NCBI RefSeq assembly: GCF_965227735.1 | Contig: NZ_OZ245776.1 | Location: 4,960,001 to 5,024,000 of the forward strand | DNA: 64,000 nucleotides | Origin: Larkinella sp965227735 | GTDB lineage: Bacteria; Bacteroidota; Bacteroidia; Cytophagales; Spirosomataceae | Direction of reading: 5' to 3' | Shown: in pieces, positions 35,256 through 43,699 of the stretch | Numbering within the stretch: position 1 is the first letter of the stretch | How the letters are laid out: every line of letters begins with the position of its first letter | Notes under the pieces: model-generated | What the model was told of the DNA's origin: nothing | The model's input: only the letters and a program-made list of their open reading frames with translations | Databases searched by the model: none | Made by a program: the position numbers and the translations under genes

Positions 35256-38200
35256 ATGAAAGTCTCTCCCACGGAACCGTTTCAACTGGTCTATTCACTC
35301 CTGGAACACGAGTTTCTGGGGTATCTGTTTGAAGCCTTCGTCGTGCAACTCAATGCGCGGGGTGAGCTGACGTTGCAGAACCAGACGCTGTCGGCCAAAA
35401 ACGCCGGGGAGTTTGCCAGTGAACTGGATGACGCTGATTTTGAGCTAATTCGCATCATCGACGAAATCCAGCAGGACGTCATTCTGAAAAAATTCAATCC
35501 CAAAAAATTACCGGCGGTCGATTTCTTTCTGAAGATTTACGACACCCAGAAAGGTGATAAAGAACTGCGGGAACGGATTTGTGAGTACCTCGAAACCCGC
35601 CGGGCGCTGATTCTGGAGCGACTGGCCGAAAAACCGTTGTACGTCATGGGCAACGACGGCAACCCGGCCTGGATGTCCGTTGAGCGGATGCCGGACAAGG
35701 CCCGCGTCTTCTTCAACTTTGTGCGGACCGAAATTTCCACGGAATACTTTCCCATTATCAAATACGCCGGGGAACGGGTCGAATTTCAGTTCAAGGATGC
35801 GCTGTTGATTTGCGACGATCCGGCCTGGATGATGGTGGGAAAGCGGTTGTTTCATTTCGACAAAAATGTCGACGGCAAAAAACTGCGGCCGTTTCTGCAA
35901 AAAAGGAATATCGTTATTCCGAAAAATATTGAGGATCAGTACTATCACCGCTTCGTGGCCCCCCTGATTGCGTCCTACGACGTATACGCCAGAGGGTTTG
36001 AGATTCGCAGCGAAGTGCTGCCGCCCGCGCCCGTGCTGACGGTTTCGGAACATGCCGTGGCGCAACGGGCCACGCCCGCGCTGTTCGATCAGGCGGTTTC
36101 GAACGGCCATCGCAATGGAAACGGGGCGTCGGAACGGATGAATAATGTGCTGACGGAAATGGCCCAGGCCGCGCCCGTCGACGACTCGCAGGTGGTTTTC
36201 GACCTGCTGTTTCAATACGGTCAGTTCACGTTTCGCTACGACGGTTTTACGGATTCGTCCAACGTCAGCATCGAAAAGAAGGGCGACGACTACGTTTTTC
36301 ACAAGATTCGCCGGGATGTCCGGAAAGAGAAATCGACGCTTTTCTGGCTCAAGGAAAACGGCCTCGAACTGAAAGACAATGGCCATTCCAAACTCGGGAA
36401 AGCAGTTGCTTTCGAGTGGCTCCAGCAGAACCACAACCGGCTGGTGGAAGCCGGTTTTCAGATTTCGCAACACGCCAGCGATGCCAAACGGTATTTTTTG
36501 GGCTATTCGTCCATCGTAGTTTCGATCAACGAAACCCGCGACTGGTTCGACATTTACGCGAAAGTGCAATTCGGCGAATTTGAAATCCCGTTCATCAAGC
36601 TGCGTTCGCTGATTCTGAACAAGAAACGGGAGTTTACGCTGCCCAACGGCGAAGTCGCCGTCATTCCCGAAACGTGGTTTACGAAATATTCGGAACTCTT
36701 CGCGTTTATGGAGCACGAGGTCGACAGCGACCGGCTGGTGCTGCACAAACACCACATTGCGCTGGTGCAGGAGTTGCAGGAAGAGAGCCTGGCGTCGGCG
36801 GTGATCAGCCGGAAGCTCGAAAAACTGCGGAGTTTTGAAGAAATCAATGCGCACCCGCTGCCCGCCGGTTTCAAAGGCGAATTGCGGCCTTACCAGAAAG
36901 CGGGGTACGACTGGCTGCAATTCCTGAACCAATACCGGTTTGGCGGTTGCCTGGCCGATGATATGGGGTTGGGAAAAACCGTCATGACGCTGGCGATGTT
37001 GCAGTCGCAGAAGGAAGCCGGTTTTACGGAACCGACGCTGCTCGTGATGCCCACTTCGCTGCTGTATAACTGGGAGCTGGAAGCCAAACGGTTTACGCCC
37101 GGCCTGCGTGTGATGGCCTACACCGGCACCTACCGCGACAAAAATACCGCCCAGTTCGATGACTATGACGTCATTCTGACCTCGTATGGCATTGTCCGGA
37201 TCGACATCGATTTGCTGAAGATGTACCGGTTTCATTACATCATTCTGGACGAATCGCAGGCCATTAAAAATCCGTCGTCGCACATCACCCGGGCAGTCAT
37301 GCAACTCGACTCGGCCCACCGGCTTATTTTGACCGGAACGCCGTTGGAAAACAGCACGATGGATTTGTGGACGCAGATGACGTTTATCAACCCCGGTTTG
37401 CTGGGAAGCCAGACGTTTTTCCGGAATGAGTTTCAGATTCCGATCGAGAAAAAGAACGACGAGCAGAAAACGCAGCGGCTTTACGGCATCATCAAACCGT
37501 TTATGCTCCGGCGGCACAAGTCGCAGGTGGCGCGTGATCTGCCCGAAAAAGTGGAGAATATTCACTACAGCGACATGTCGCCGGAACAGGAGAAGCAGTA
37601 CGAAGAAGCCAAATCGTATTACCGGAACCTGATTTTGGAACGCATTGAGGAAGACGGCATGGCCAAATCGCAGATGGTGGTTTTACAGGGTCTGACCAAA
37701 CTGCGCCAGATTGCCAACCACCCGCGCATGATCGACGAAACCTACGAAGGCAACTCCGGTAAGCTCGACGACATGGTGATGCGGCTGGAAGGGGCGATGG
37801 CCGACAATCACAAGATTCTGGTATTCAGTCAGTTCATTAAGCACCTGGACGTTGTTCAGCAGTATTTGCAGGAACGCGGGATTCAGTATGCCTACCTGGA
37901 CGGTTCGACACAGGACCGGCGGGGGCAGGTGGATCTGTTTCAGAACAACGATTCGATCAAACTGTTTCTGATTTCGCTGAAAGCGGGCGGATTGGGCCAT
38001 AACCTGACTGCGGCCGATTACGTGTTCATTCTGGACCCCTGGTGGAACCCGGCCATCGAGGCCCAGGCCATCGACCGCGCCCACCGGATCGGGCAGAAAC
38101 GGACGGTTTTTACTTACAAATTCATTTCCCGAAACACGGTGGAGGAGAAGATTCTGGCCCTGCAACGTTCCAAGCAAAAGCTCGCCAGCGACCTGATTAC

Positions 38201-38261
38201 AACCGAGGAAAACTTCATGAAATCGTTGACCAAGGAAGACATTCTGGCGTTGCTGGATTGA
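35256..38261 (+). CDS. SNF2-family DEAD/DEAH helicase
   Basis: A 1001-residue SWI2/SNF2 ATPase of the RapA/HepA-like superfamily 2 group. An N-terminal region of about 540 residues, specific to bacterial SNF2 proteins, precedes the motor. Motif I reads DDMGLGKTVMT, motif II is LDESQAIKN (a DESQ form of the DEAH box), motif III is LTGTPLENS, and the C-terminal lobe has KILVFSQF, LKAGGLGHNLTAADYV and a final DRAHRIGQKR. Such proteins remodel nucleoprotein or RNA-polymerase complexes. The exact target is unknown. The ATG at 35256 (MKVSPTEPFQ) is preferred over a frame start at 35148, which would add 36 residues of poor quality. Confidence 0.93.
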   Translation: MKVSPTEPFQLVYSLLEHEFLGYLFEAFVVQLNARGELTLQNQTLSAKNAGEFASELDDADFELIRIIDEIQQDVILKKFNPKKLPAVDFFLKIYDTQKGDKELRERICEYLETRRALILERLAEKPLYVMGNDGNPAWMSVERMPDKARVFFNFVRTEISTEYFPIIKYAGERVEFQFKDALLICDDPAWMMVGKRLFHFDKNVDGKKLRPFLQKRNIVIPKNIEDQYYHRFVAPLIASYDVYARGFEIRSEVLPPAPVLTVSEHAVAQRATPALFDQAVSNGHRNGNGASERMNNVLTEMAQAAPVDDSQVVFDLLFQYGQFTFRYDGFTDSSNVSIEKKGDDYVFHKIRRDVRKEKSTLFWLKENGLELKDNGHSKLGKAVAFEWLQQNHNRLVEAGFQISQHASDAKRYFLGYSSIVVSINETRDWFDIYAKVQFGEFEIPFIKLRSLILNKKREFTLPNGEVAVIPETWFTKYSELFAFMEHEVDSDRLVLHKHHIALVQELQEESLASAVISRKLEKLRSFEEINAHPLPAGFKGELRPYQKAGYDWLQFLNQYRFGGCLADDMGLGKTVMTLAMLQSQKEAGFTEPTLLVMPTSLLYNWELEAKRFTPGLRVMAYTGTYRDKNTAQFDDYDVILTSYGIVRIDIDLLKMYRFHYIILDESQAIKNPSSHITRAVMQLDSAHRLILTGTPLENSTMDLWTQMTFINPGLLGSQTFFRNEFQIPIEKKNDEQKTQRLYGIIKPFMLRRHKSQVARDLPEKVENIHYSDMSPEQEKQYEEAKSYYRNLILERIEEDGMAKSQMVVLQGLTKLRQIANHPRMIDETYEGNSGKLDDMVMRLEGAMADNHKILVFSQFIKHLDVVQQYLQERGIQYAYLDGSTQDRRGQVDLFQNNDSIKLFLISLKAGGLGHNLTAADYVFILDPWWNPAIEAQAIDRAHRIGQKRTVFTYKFISRNTVEEKILALQRSKQKLASDLITTEENFMKSLTKEDILALLD

Positions 38262-38266
38262 CCGGA

Positions 38267-38758
38267 TCAGTTCAGATTCAGCAGTGATTTCAGCCGTTCG
38301 TAGAAACCGGTATTTTTGAACGTGAAGGTTTTGTGCAGAATGTAATTGGAGATGAAGCTCAGGCCCATCCCGAACGTGTGAGAAAACAACTTATTAACGT
38401 TCACGGTCTTGACCGATCCTGGCAGTGTAAACACGTAAATCCCGTTCTGACTGACCGAAAAGTTGTACAGGGCCGACGCGCCGTAGACCGTGATCAGGCA
38501 GGAAATCACCGAAACCATCGCAAATTTAACCATCTCCCGGCGGGTTTTAGTCGAATTTTTGGCGTTGAATGCCAACAGTTTGGTGAGAAAAAAGCCGATG
38601 AAAAACGAGCTGATGTAGCCCAGTAAGACGCCATTTTCGTAGGAAACCTTGAACCACTCCTGAAGCAAGGAACTCACAACAATTTGCAGGGAGGCACCAA
38701 TGGCCGCAACAATGAAATAGGCAATTAGGTCTTTTTGATTGAATAGTTTGTCCTTCAT
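38267..38758 (-). CDS. GtrA family membrane protein
   Basis: A 163-residue GtrA-like protein with four membrane helices (about 10-32, 42-62, 78-98 and 125-148). Typical features are LIAYFIVAAIGASLQIVVSS at the start and FSHTFGMGLSFISNYILHKTFTF near the end. GtrA proteins are thought to help move lipid-linked sugars across the membrane during polysaccharide or teichoic-acid-type glycosylation. It converges on the helicase gene with five bases between the stops. No glycosyltransferase gene accompanies it here. Confidence 0.9.
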   Translation of the reverse strand: MKDKLFNQKDLIAYFIVAAIGASLQIVVSSLLQEWFKVSYENGVLLGYISSFFIGFFLTKLLAFNAKNSTKTRREMVKFAMVSVISCLITVYGASALYNFSVSQNGIYVFTLPGSVKTVNVNKLFSHTFGMGLSFISNYILHKTFTFKNTGFYERLKSLLNLN

Positions 38759-38776
38759 AGGTTAAATAGAGATGAA

Positions 38777-38855
38777 AGAGGTTAGACGGGAGAAATGAGG
38801 CAGATGGTTGATCATCAATGGGTTAATGTGTCTCTTGTCTTTCACCTCTTGTCTT
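38777..38855. repeat. Degraded inverted repeat (AGACAAGAGA family)
   Basis: AGAGGTTAGACGGGAGAA at about 38777 faces TCTCTTGTCT-N-TCACCTCTTGTCT at about 38831-38855. The same AGAGGTTAGAC core occurs at 43007. The arms here have several mismatches. Confidence 0.55.
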
Positions 38856-39032
38856 GTACGCTATTTTTGGTACTTCCTGCTTGTGATATGAACGTGCAAA
38901 TTAACAGGAAGAGTTGGAATTGTTGAGAACCGGGCGGGTGCGGAAAAACGGATTATTTATTAAAAAATCAAAAAACGGCTAAAACAGTCATTTTAAACCC
39001 AAAATTGCTGATTGAAAAGACAAAAAATCCAG

Positions 39033-39052
39033 CCCACGGTTAAAACCGTGGG
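39033..39052. repeat. Small palindrome CCCACGGTT-AA-AACCGTGGG
   Basis: Nine-base perfect arms with a two-base loop. The sequence resembles extragenic palindromes that I recall from Bacteroidota genomes. Confidence 0.7.
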
Positions 39053-39077
39053 TCTATGACAGAATAAGTGGAGTTCG

Positions 39078-39121
39078 AAACCGTTTCAACGGTTTTATGC
39101 CCCAAGCCGTTGAAACGGTTC
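39078..39121. repeat. Inverted repeat with AACCGTTTCAACGG core
   Basis: AAACCGTTTCAACGG near 39078-39092 faces CCGTTGAAACGGTTC at 39107-39121. Each half is itself partly palindromic (CCGTTTCAACGG and its complement), so alternative foldings are possible. Confidence 0.7.
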
Positions 39122-39268
39122 AAAAATGCCTAATTTGATTTATTATCATAATCGCACGTTCAAAACCGGGGGCTGAGCTTCGATATGCGCTTGCAGCAGG
39201 AAGGCAACGGGACGCTAAGTAGATAGAATATAGTGTCTTAAAAAGTACGATAAAGTCCGAATTGGGGC

Positions 39269-39276
39269 TACTTTTG
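39269..39276 (+). promoter_or_regulatory. Probable -7 promoter element of purK
   Basis: TACTTTTG matches TAnnTTTG and ends 18 bases before the purK ATG at 39295. The same octamer precedes dnaN. The -33 region is not a good match. Confidence 0.45.
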
Positions 39277-39294
39277 CGGAGGATTGTTACAAGT

Positions 39295-40455
39295 ATGCTT
39301 ACATTCAACCCCAAAACCCGCATTGGTATTCTCGGAGGAGGTCAACTGGGCCTGATGCTGATTCAGGCCGGGATCGACTGGAACCTGATCGTCCATATTC
39401 TCGACCCCGATGCCGAAGCGCCCTGCCGCCATCTGGCTACGGCATTCACACAAGGGTCACTCACCGACTACGACACGGTTTATGAGTTTGGCCAGCAGGT
39501 CGATGTGCTGACGATTGAAATCGAGCGCGTGAACGTCGATGCCCTGGAAGCTCTGGAGCGCGAAGGAAAGCGGGTTTTTCCGCAGCCGTCGGTGATCCGG
39601 ATTATTCAGGACAAACGGGCGCAAAAACAATTTTACCGCGAGCACAACCTGCCGACCGCCGATTTCATTCTGACCGAAAACCGGGACGATGTGGCGCAGG
39701 CTTTAGCAACTCGTCCGGGCTTTTTGCCCGCTTTCCATAAACTGGGCCGCGATGGCTACGACGGGCGCGGGGTTCAGCGCGTTGCTTCTACGGACGATGT
39801 CGACAAAGCCTTTGACGCGCCGGGCGTTCTGGAAAAAGCCGTTGATTTTGAGAAAGAACTGGCGGTGATTGTCGCCCGCAACGAGCAGGGCCAAACGGCG
39901 ACCTTTCCGACGGTCGAAATGGTGTTTCATCCCGAACAGAATCTGGTGGAATACCTGTTTGCCCCCGCAGCCATTTCCGAAACCGTCGACCGGCAGGCGC
40001 AGGAAATTGCCCGAAAAACCGCCGAAGCCTTCGGGATTGTCGGTTTGCTGGCAGTGGAGTTGTTTCTGACGAAAGACCAGCAAATCATTGTCAACGAAGT
40101 CGCTCCGCGTCCGCACAACAGCGGTCACCATACGATTCGGGCGAACGTAACGTCGCAGTTTGAGCAACACTGGCGGGCCATCCTGAACCTGCCCCTGGGC
40201 GATACGTCCATCCTTTCGCCAGCCGCAATGATCAACCTACTGGGCGAACCCGGCCACAGCGGCCCCGCCCGATATGAAGGCATGGAAGCCCTGCTGGCAA
40301 TGCCGGGCGTGTTTCCCTTTCTGTACGGTAAAAAAATCACCCGCCCGTTTCGCAAAATGGGACACATTACCGTTATTAGTTCGGATTTAGAACAGCTTCG
40401 GGCGAAAGCCGAAACCGTTAAAGAAAGTATAAAAGTCAAAAATGATGAACGATGA
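39295..40455 (+). CDS. purK: N5-carboxyaminoimidazole ribonucleotide synthase
   Basis: An ATP-grasp enzyme of purine synthesis that joins bicarbonate to AIR. The 386-residue protein opens with the Rossmann-like RIGILGGGQLGLMLIQAG, followed by SVIRIIQDKRAQKQFYREHNLPT, KLGRDGYDGRGVQ and the ATP-grasp metal-binding segment NEVAPRPHNSGHHTIRA. The ATG at 39295 is chosen over 39262 because it begins just before the nucleotide-binding loop. purE follows 40 bases later, so this is the usual purKE operon, in the order purK then purE. The stop codon lies inside a hairpin that fills most of the gap to purE. Confidence 0.96.
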   Translation: MLTFNPKTRIGILGGGQLGLMLIQAGIDWNLIVHILDPDAEAPCRHLATAFTQGSLTDYDTVYEFGQQVDVLTIEIERVNVDALEALEREGKRVFPQPSVIRIIQDKRAQKQFYREHNLPTADFILTENRDDVAQALATRPGFLPAFHKLGRDGYDGRGVQRVASTDDVDKAFDAPGVLEKAVDFEKELAVIVARNEQGQTATFPTVEMVFHPEQNLVEYLFAPAAISETVDRQAQEIARKTAEAFGIVGLLAVELFLTKDQQIIVNEVAPRPHNSGHHTIRANVTSQFEQHWRAILNLPLGDTSILSPAAMINLLGEPGHSGPARYEGMEALLAMPGVFPFLYGKKITRPFRKMGHITVISSDLEQLRAKAETVKESIKVKNDER

Positions 40456-40489
40456 ATTGCTCGCGTCAGCTAATTCATCATTCATCATC
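40441..40489. repeat. Hairpin spanning the purK stop and purK-purE spacer
   Basis: Arms 40441-40458 and 40472-40489 pair in 16 of 18 positions. The left arm begins AATGATGAACGATGAATT and shares AATGATGAACG with the 22 kb repeat. It includes the purK stop and ends six bases before the purE ATG. Confidence 0.75.
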
Positions 40490-40495
40490 CTACAT

Positions 40496-40978
40496 ATGGT
40501 TGGAATCATCATGGGCAGCAGCTCGGACCTGAAGGTCATGCAGGAAGCGGCCGACATATTGACTGAGTTGGGAGTATCGTACGAAATCGATGTGGTTTCG
40601 GCCCACCGGACACCGGAAAAAATGGTTGACTATGGCAAAACCGCCCGCCAGCGCGGTTTGAAAGTCGTGATTGCCGGGGCGGGTGGCGCGGCTCATTTGC
40701 CAGGAATGGTCGCTTCGCTGACGACCTTGCCGGTAATTGGTGTGCCGGTGAAATCCAGCAATTCGATCGATGGCTGGGATTCCGTTCTGTCGATCCTGCA
40801 AATGCCTTCGGGTGTGCCGGTGGCGACAGTAGCCCTCAACGGCGCGCGCAACGCCGGAATTCTGGCGGCTCAGATTGTGGGAACGTTCGATGAAACCGTC
40901 GCCCAACGGTTGCAGGACTACAAGGAAGACATGAAAGTGAAAGTGGAGAAAATGAGTCAGGAGGTTAAAAACAGATAA
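40496..40978 (+). CDS. purE: N5-carboxyaminoimidazole ribonucleotide mutase
   Basis: It converts N5-CAIR to CAIR, the step after PurK. The protein has 160 residues and begins MVGIIMGSSSDLKVM, the class I PurE signature. SAHRTPEKMVDY carries the conserved active-site His, and AGGAAHLPGMVASLTTLPVIGVPV follows. The frame opens at 40442, but that extension is translated hairpin sequence, so the ATG at 40496 is used. It is the second gene of the purKE operon. A 35-base-arm inverted repeat starts two bases after the stop. Confidence 0.96.
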   Translation: MVGIIMGSSSDLKVMQEAADILTELGVSYEIDVVSAHRTPEKMVDYGKTARQRGLKVVIAGAGGAAHLPGMVASLTTLPVIGVPVKSSNSIDGWDSVLSILQMPSGVPVATVALNGARNAGILAAQIVGTFDETVAQRLQDYKEDMKVKVEKMSQEVKNR

Positions 40979-40980
40979 AA

Positions 40981-41060
40981 GGTTTACGGTTTGCAGTTTT
41001 CGGTTGGCTGACGCACGAATAAGAATGCGTGAGCCAACCGAAAACGGTAAACCGTAAACC
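40981..41060. repeat. Long inverted repeat, 35-base arms (GGTTTACGG family)
   Basis: Arms 40981-41015 and 41026-41060 pair in 32 of 35 positions around a ten-base loop. Words GGTTTACGG and TTTTCGGT are shared with 49325-49370. It lies between co-directional purE and the LysM gene and ends 12 bases before the LysM start codon. Confidence 0.9.
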
Positions 41061-41072
41061 GAAACCCCAATT

Positions 41073-41873
41073 ATGGAAACCGAAAATGCGAAGCGTAACC
41101 CCCGGCAGACGGAGGGTTCAAGTTTGCCCACCATTACGCTGGCCGTTCTGATTCTGACGATTCTGGCCCTGTTGTATGTGGGCTACGAGTACGTGGCCGA
41201 TGACACGAAAGGGTCGGAAGAACTGACCAGCGTTGCGTTGGATACGACGGTGCAAAAACCGGTAGAACTGCCGCTGGAACCGGAACTGGTGGCACCCATC
41301 GAAATCGATACGTCCAGCCGGAATGCGCCCGTCGATTTGTCGCAGACGGCCCCCTCGCCCATCGATGAGGAAAAGGAGGTTCCTAAAAAACCGGCTTTGG
41401 ATTCCGAAGAACGCCCGGCAGTGGGCAAACCGGCGGAGAAACCGGTAGCCGAAGTCAAAGAAGAAAAACCGGTGCGGGAAGAGAAACCCGTTGAGGAAAA
41501 ACCGAAAGAAGAAAAGCCCAAGGAGGAGAAAAAAGAAACGCCCAAAGTGAATGTTCCGGCGGGTGGCGTGTCGATTACGCATACCGTAAAACCGGGCGAA
41601 ACGATCTACAGCGTAGCCACCAAGTATAACCTGAGTATCAGTACGTTAAAAGCGATGAATCCGGATTTGAAAGACAATGCGGTCAAGGCCGACGTGACCA
41701 AACTGAAGGTGAAAGCCCGGGCGTATCATACCGTTGGGGCCGGTGATATTCTCCGTGTCGTGGCTGAAAAATACGGGGTTACGGTCGATGCGCTGATGAA
41801 AGCGAATGGGAAAACCAAGAATTATGCCGCCCGGGGTGAGAAACTGGTCATCCCGTATGCCGAGAAGCAGTAG
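41073..41873 (+). CDS. Membrane-anchored LysM protein
   Basis: A 266-residue peptidoglycan-binding protein. A short cytoplasmic N-terminus is followed by one membrane helix (about 20-42, ITLAVLILTILALLYVGYEY), a Lys/Glu/Pro-rich linker (about 95-160, EKPVEEKPKEEKPKEEKKE) that spans the periplasm, and two LysM domains (about 168-212, HTVKPGETIYSVATKYNLS, and 214-262, HTVGAGDILRVVAEKYGVT). No catalytic domain is present, so it probably tethers or organises the envelope. It follows purE, separated by a long hairpin that should limit read-through. Confidence 0.92.
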   Translation: METENAKRNPRQTEGSSLPTITLAVLILTILALLYVGYEYVADDTKGSEELTSVALDTTVQKPVELPLEPELVAPIEIDTSSRNAPVDLSQTAPSPIDEEKEVPKKPALDSEERPAVGKPAEKPVAEVKEEKPVREEKPVEEKPKEEKPKEEKKETPKVNVPAGGVSITHTVKPGETIYSVATKYNLSISTLKAMNPDLKDNAVKADVTKLKVKARAYHTVGAGDILRVVAEKYGVTVDALMKANGKTKNYAARGEKLVIPYAEKQ

Positions 41874-41948
41874 GCAGTAGTTTCCGAAGTAGATTGACTT
41901 ATTTGAAACATTCCGCAGTTGCAGCGTTAAAACTTACGAACCCATTTT

Positions 41949-42335
41949 ATGAAAACCGTTTTTGCCACCCTTCTATTTTTTGGTCTCGCCCTGACCGGCG
42001 CTTCCGCTCAAAACAAAATGAATTCATCCGATCTCACCCACGTCGTCCTGTTTAAATTCAAACCCGAAGCTACGCCCGCGAAAGTGGCCGAAATTGTAGC
42101 CGCTTTTGAAGCCTTACCGTCCAAAATAAAAGAAATCAAGGGCTTTAAGTGGGGAACCAACAACAGCCCGGAGAAACTCGACAAGGGCCTGACGCACGCC
42201 TTTGTGCTGACGTTTGCGAACGAAAAAGACCGGGATACTTATCTGCCGCACCCGGCTCACAAAGAATTTGGTAAACTCGTTGGCGGTTGGCTGGCCGACG
42301 TCACGGTGGTCGATTTCACCAACCAGGCGAAATAA
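41949..42335 (+). CDS. Secreted Dabb-family (stress-responsive alpha-beta barrel) protein
   Basis: A 128-residue protein with a signal peptide (about 1-20, LLFFGLALTGASAQ) and one ferredoxin-like Dabb domain. The family pattern is clear: LTHVVLFKFKPEATPAKVAE, FKWGTNNSPEKLDKGLTHAF, and YLPHPAHKEFGKLV. In plants such domains are stress proteins or cyclases. In bacteria they are mostly uncharacterised. The gene is followed by a strong bidirectional terminator. Confidence 0.92.
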   Translation: MKTVFATLLFFGLALTGASAQNKMNSSDLTHVVLFKFKPEATPAKVAEIVAAFEALPSKIKEIKGFKWGTNNSPEKLDKGLTHAFVLTFANEKDRDTYLPHPAHKEFGKLVGGWLADVTVVDFTNQAK

Positions 42336-42340
42336 TCAAG

Positions 42341-42394
42341 AAAAAAGGCAACGGGAAGTACCGGTTTTAGCCGTTCCTTCCCGTTGCCTTTTTT
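42341..42394. terminator. Bidirectional intrinsic terminator
   Basis: Perfect 18-base arms (AAAAAAGGCAACGGGAAG and its complement) with an 18-base loop give a U-tract on both strands. It separates the convergent Dabb and YcxB-like genes. Confidence 0.92.
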
Positions 42395-42403
42395 CCTGGT
42401 TTG

Positions 42404-42982
42404 CTACTCTTTTATCTTTTCGGGTTCTGCCAGAAAGCCCTTCCGTTTCAGGAGTGTATCCATAAACTTCAGTTCGTTTTCGGTGGTGAAGATCGAATAC
42501 GGCAGGTAGAGGAACTGGGCATTTTTCATGCCTTTGGCCACGATTTTGGCCAGCCAGTTTACTTTCATGCCGTTCATCGCCTGGTCGTTGGAAACCACCA
42601 TGACGTAGGCGGTTTTGTCTTTGGTCACGCTCCGGATCTGATCCCATTTCAGAATACCACCTTCGCGGGCGTTCAGTTTCAGCAGAATCTGGCGGCTGTC
42701 AATCTCGTAGACGTACTTTTGAAACAGTGATTTGGTCTGTTCCATTTGCGTGATGCCCGTAAATTGGACGGCCCAGAACAGCACGTAAAGGATGGTGAGG
42801 AGCACAATGACGAGGTAAATCCACCAGTTTGGGTAGACGCCCGTCACGTTCAGCATGGCATTGGCAAAAATGAGACCCAGTGGGACGAAACCCCAGTACC
42901 AGTTGTTTTTTACCCAGCTACGCATCGCCAGACTGATGTAAGTTTTCTGGTCGAGGGCGTATTTTTTGGTTTTGATAATCAT
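42404..42982 (-). CDS. YcxB-like domain membrane protein
   Basis: A 192-residue protein with two membrane helices (about 28-50, NWYWGFVPLGLIFANAMLNV, and 53-77, WWIYLVIVLLTILYVLFWAV) and a cytoplasmic C-terminal YcxB-like beta domain (about 85-185). The latter shows YEIDSRQILLKLNAREGGIL, WDQIRSVTKDKTAYVMVVS and FLYLPYSIFTTENELKFMD. Function of the family is unknown. The gene ends against the terminator and is divergent from the phosphoribosyltransferase gene. A paired inverted repeat lies just upstream of its start. Confidence 0.85.
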   Translation of the reverse strand: MIIKTKKYALDQKTYISLAMRSWVKNNWYWGFVPLGLIFANAMLNVTGVYPNWWIYLVIVLLTILYVLFWAVQFTGITQMEQTKSLFQKYVYEIDSRQILLKLNAREGGILKWDQIRSVTKDKTAYVMVVSNDQAMNGMKVNWLAKIVAKGMKNAQFLYLPYSIFTTENELKFMDTLLKRKGFLAEPEKIKE

Positions 42983-43001
42983 GAAATAGATAAACTTTTA
43001 A

Positions 43002-43075
43002 GACAAGAGAGGTTAGACAAGAGAACAAAGAAAAGAAACTGAGCGTCTTTTATCTCTTGTCTATCATCTCTTGTC
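43002..43075. repeat. Inverted repeat, 23-base arms (AGACAAGAGA family)
   Basis: Arms 43002-43024 and 43053-43075 pair in 21 of 23 positions. Each arm contains two copies of GACAAGAGA. It lies in the divergent gap between the YcxB-like and phosphoribosyltransferase genes. Confidence 0.88.
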
Positions 43076-43174
43076 TAATCAGAGTTGCAAAAGTACGAAA
43101 AGGCTTCGTTTATTTTGAGCATTCGGCGTTTTCGGGTAATTTTCATTTTTTACCATCGACTTCCCTGATCGGTT

Positions 43175-43684
43175 ATGACTTCCGAGACTACCCAGATTCT
43201 GACCCGCGTACAAGTAGAGCAAAAAATACGCCGGATTGCCTTTGAGATTTACGAGAACAACTTTGAAGAATCCGACGTGATTCTGGCTGGCGTATCGGGC
43301 GAAGGGCATGTGCTGGCCGAACGACTGGCGGAGGTGCTGCGGCAGATTTCCCCCCTGGAAGTTAAGGTGATGAAAATTATGCTCGACAAAACCACGCTGG
43401 AGCAACCGCCGGTGCATCTGGATGGCGAGGAGTCGGTTTTTACCGGTAAATCGGTCATCGTGATTGATGATGTTCTGAACTCAGGCCGAACCCTGGCGTT
43501 TGCCCTGCAACCGTTTCTGAATGTACCCGTGACCAAGCTGAAAGTCGCGGTGATTGTCGACCGTGACCACAAACGCTACCCCGTTGCCGCCGATTACATT
43601 GGCTACAAACTCAGCACCACCCTGACCGAACACGTGCTTGTGGTGCTGAGCGACGAGGACCGGATTGGCGTGTATATGCAGTAG
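43175..43684 (+). CDS. PyrR-like phosphoribosyltransferase
   Basis: A 169-residue type I phosphoribosyltransferase. The PRPP loop reads VIVIDDVLNSGRTLAFAL (about residues 91-108). EGHVLAERLAEVL and AVIVDRDHKRYPVAADYIGYKL resemble PyrR and hypoxanthine phosphoribosyltransferase-like proteins. In Bacillus, PyrR senses UMP and controls pyr operons. Whether this protein regulates, salvages uracil, or both is not visible. It is separate from carB in the window. Confidence 0.85.
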   Translation: MTSETTQILTRVQVEQKIRRIAFEIYENNFEESDVILAGVSGEGHVLAERLAEVLRQISPLEVKVMKIMLDKTTLEQPPVHLDGEESVFTGKSVIVIDDVLNSGRTLAFALQPFLNVPVTKLKVAVIVDRDHKRYPVAADYIGYKLSTTLTEHVLVVLSDEDRIGVYMQ

Positions 43685-43699
43685 AAAGTGTACAACCGT

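Larger units (their letters stand above)
38759..39294. other. 536-base divergent gap rich in palindromes
   Basis: No gene is seen. Between GtrA (minus) and purK (plus) lie an imperfect member of the AGACAAGAGA family (38777-38855) and two small palindromes (39033-39052, 39078-39121), plus the purK promoter. The left part is AT-rich. Confidence 0.6.

Noticed and set aside
35508..37565. 685-codon minus-strand frame inside the SNF2 helicase gene
   Set aside because: It is antisense to conserved helicase motifs. The long open frame follows from codon bias in GC-rich DNA.
41460..41560. Low-complexity Glu/Lys/Pro repeat as a possible mobile or minisatellite element
   Set aside because: It lies in frame within the LysM protein and reads as a normal flexible linker.
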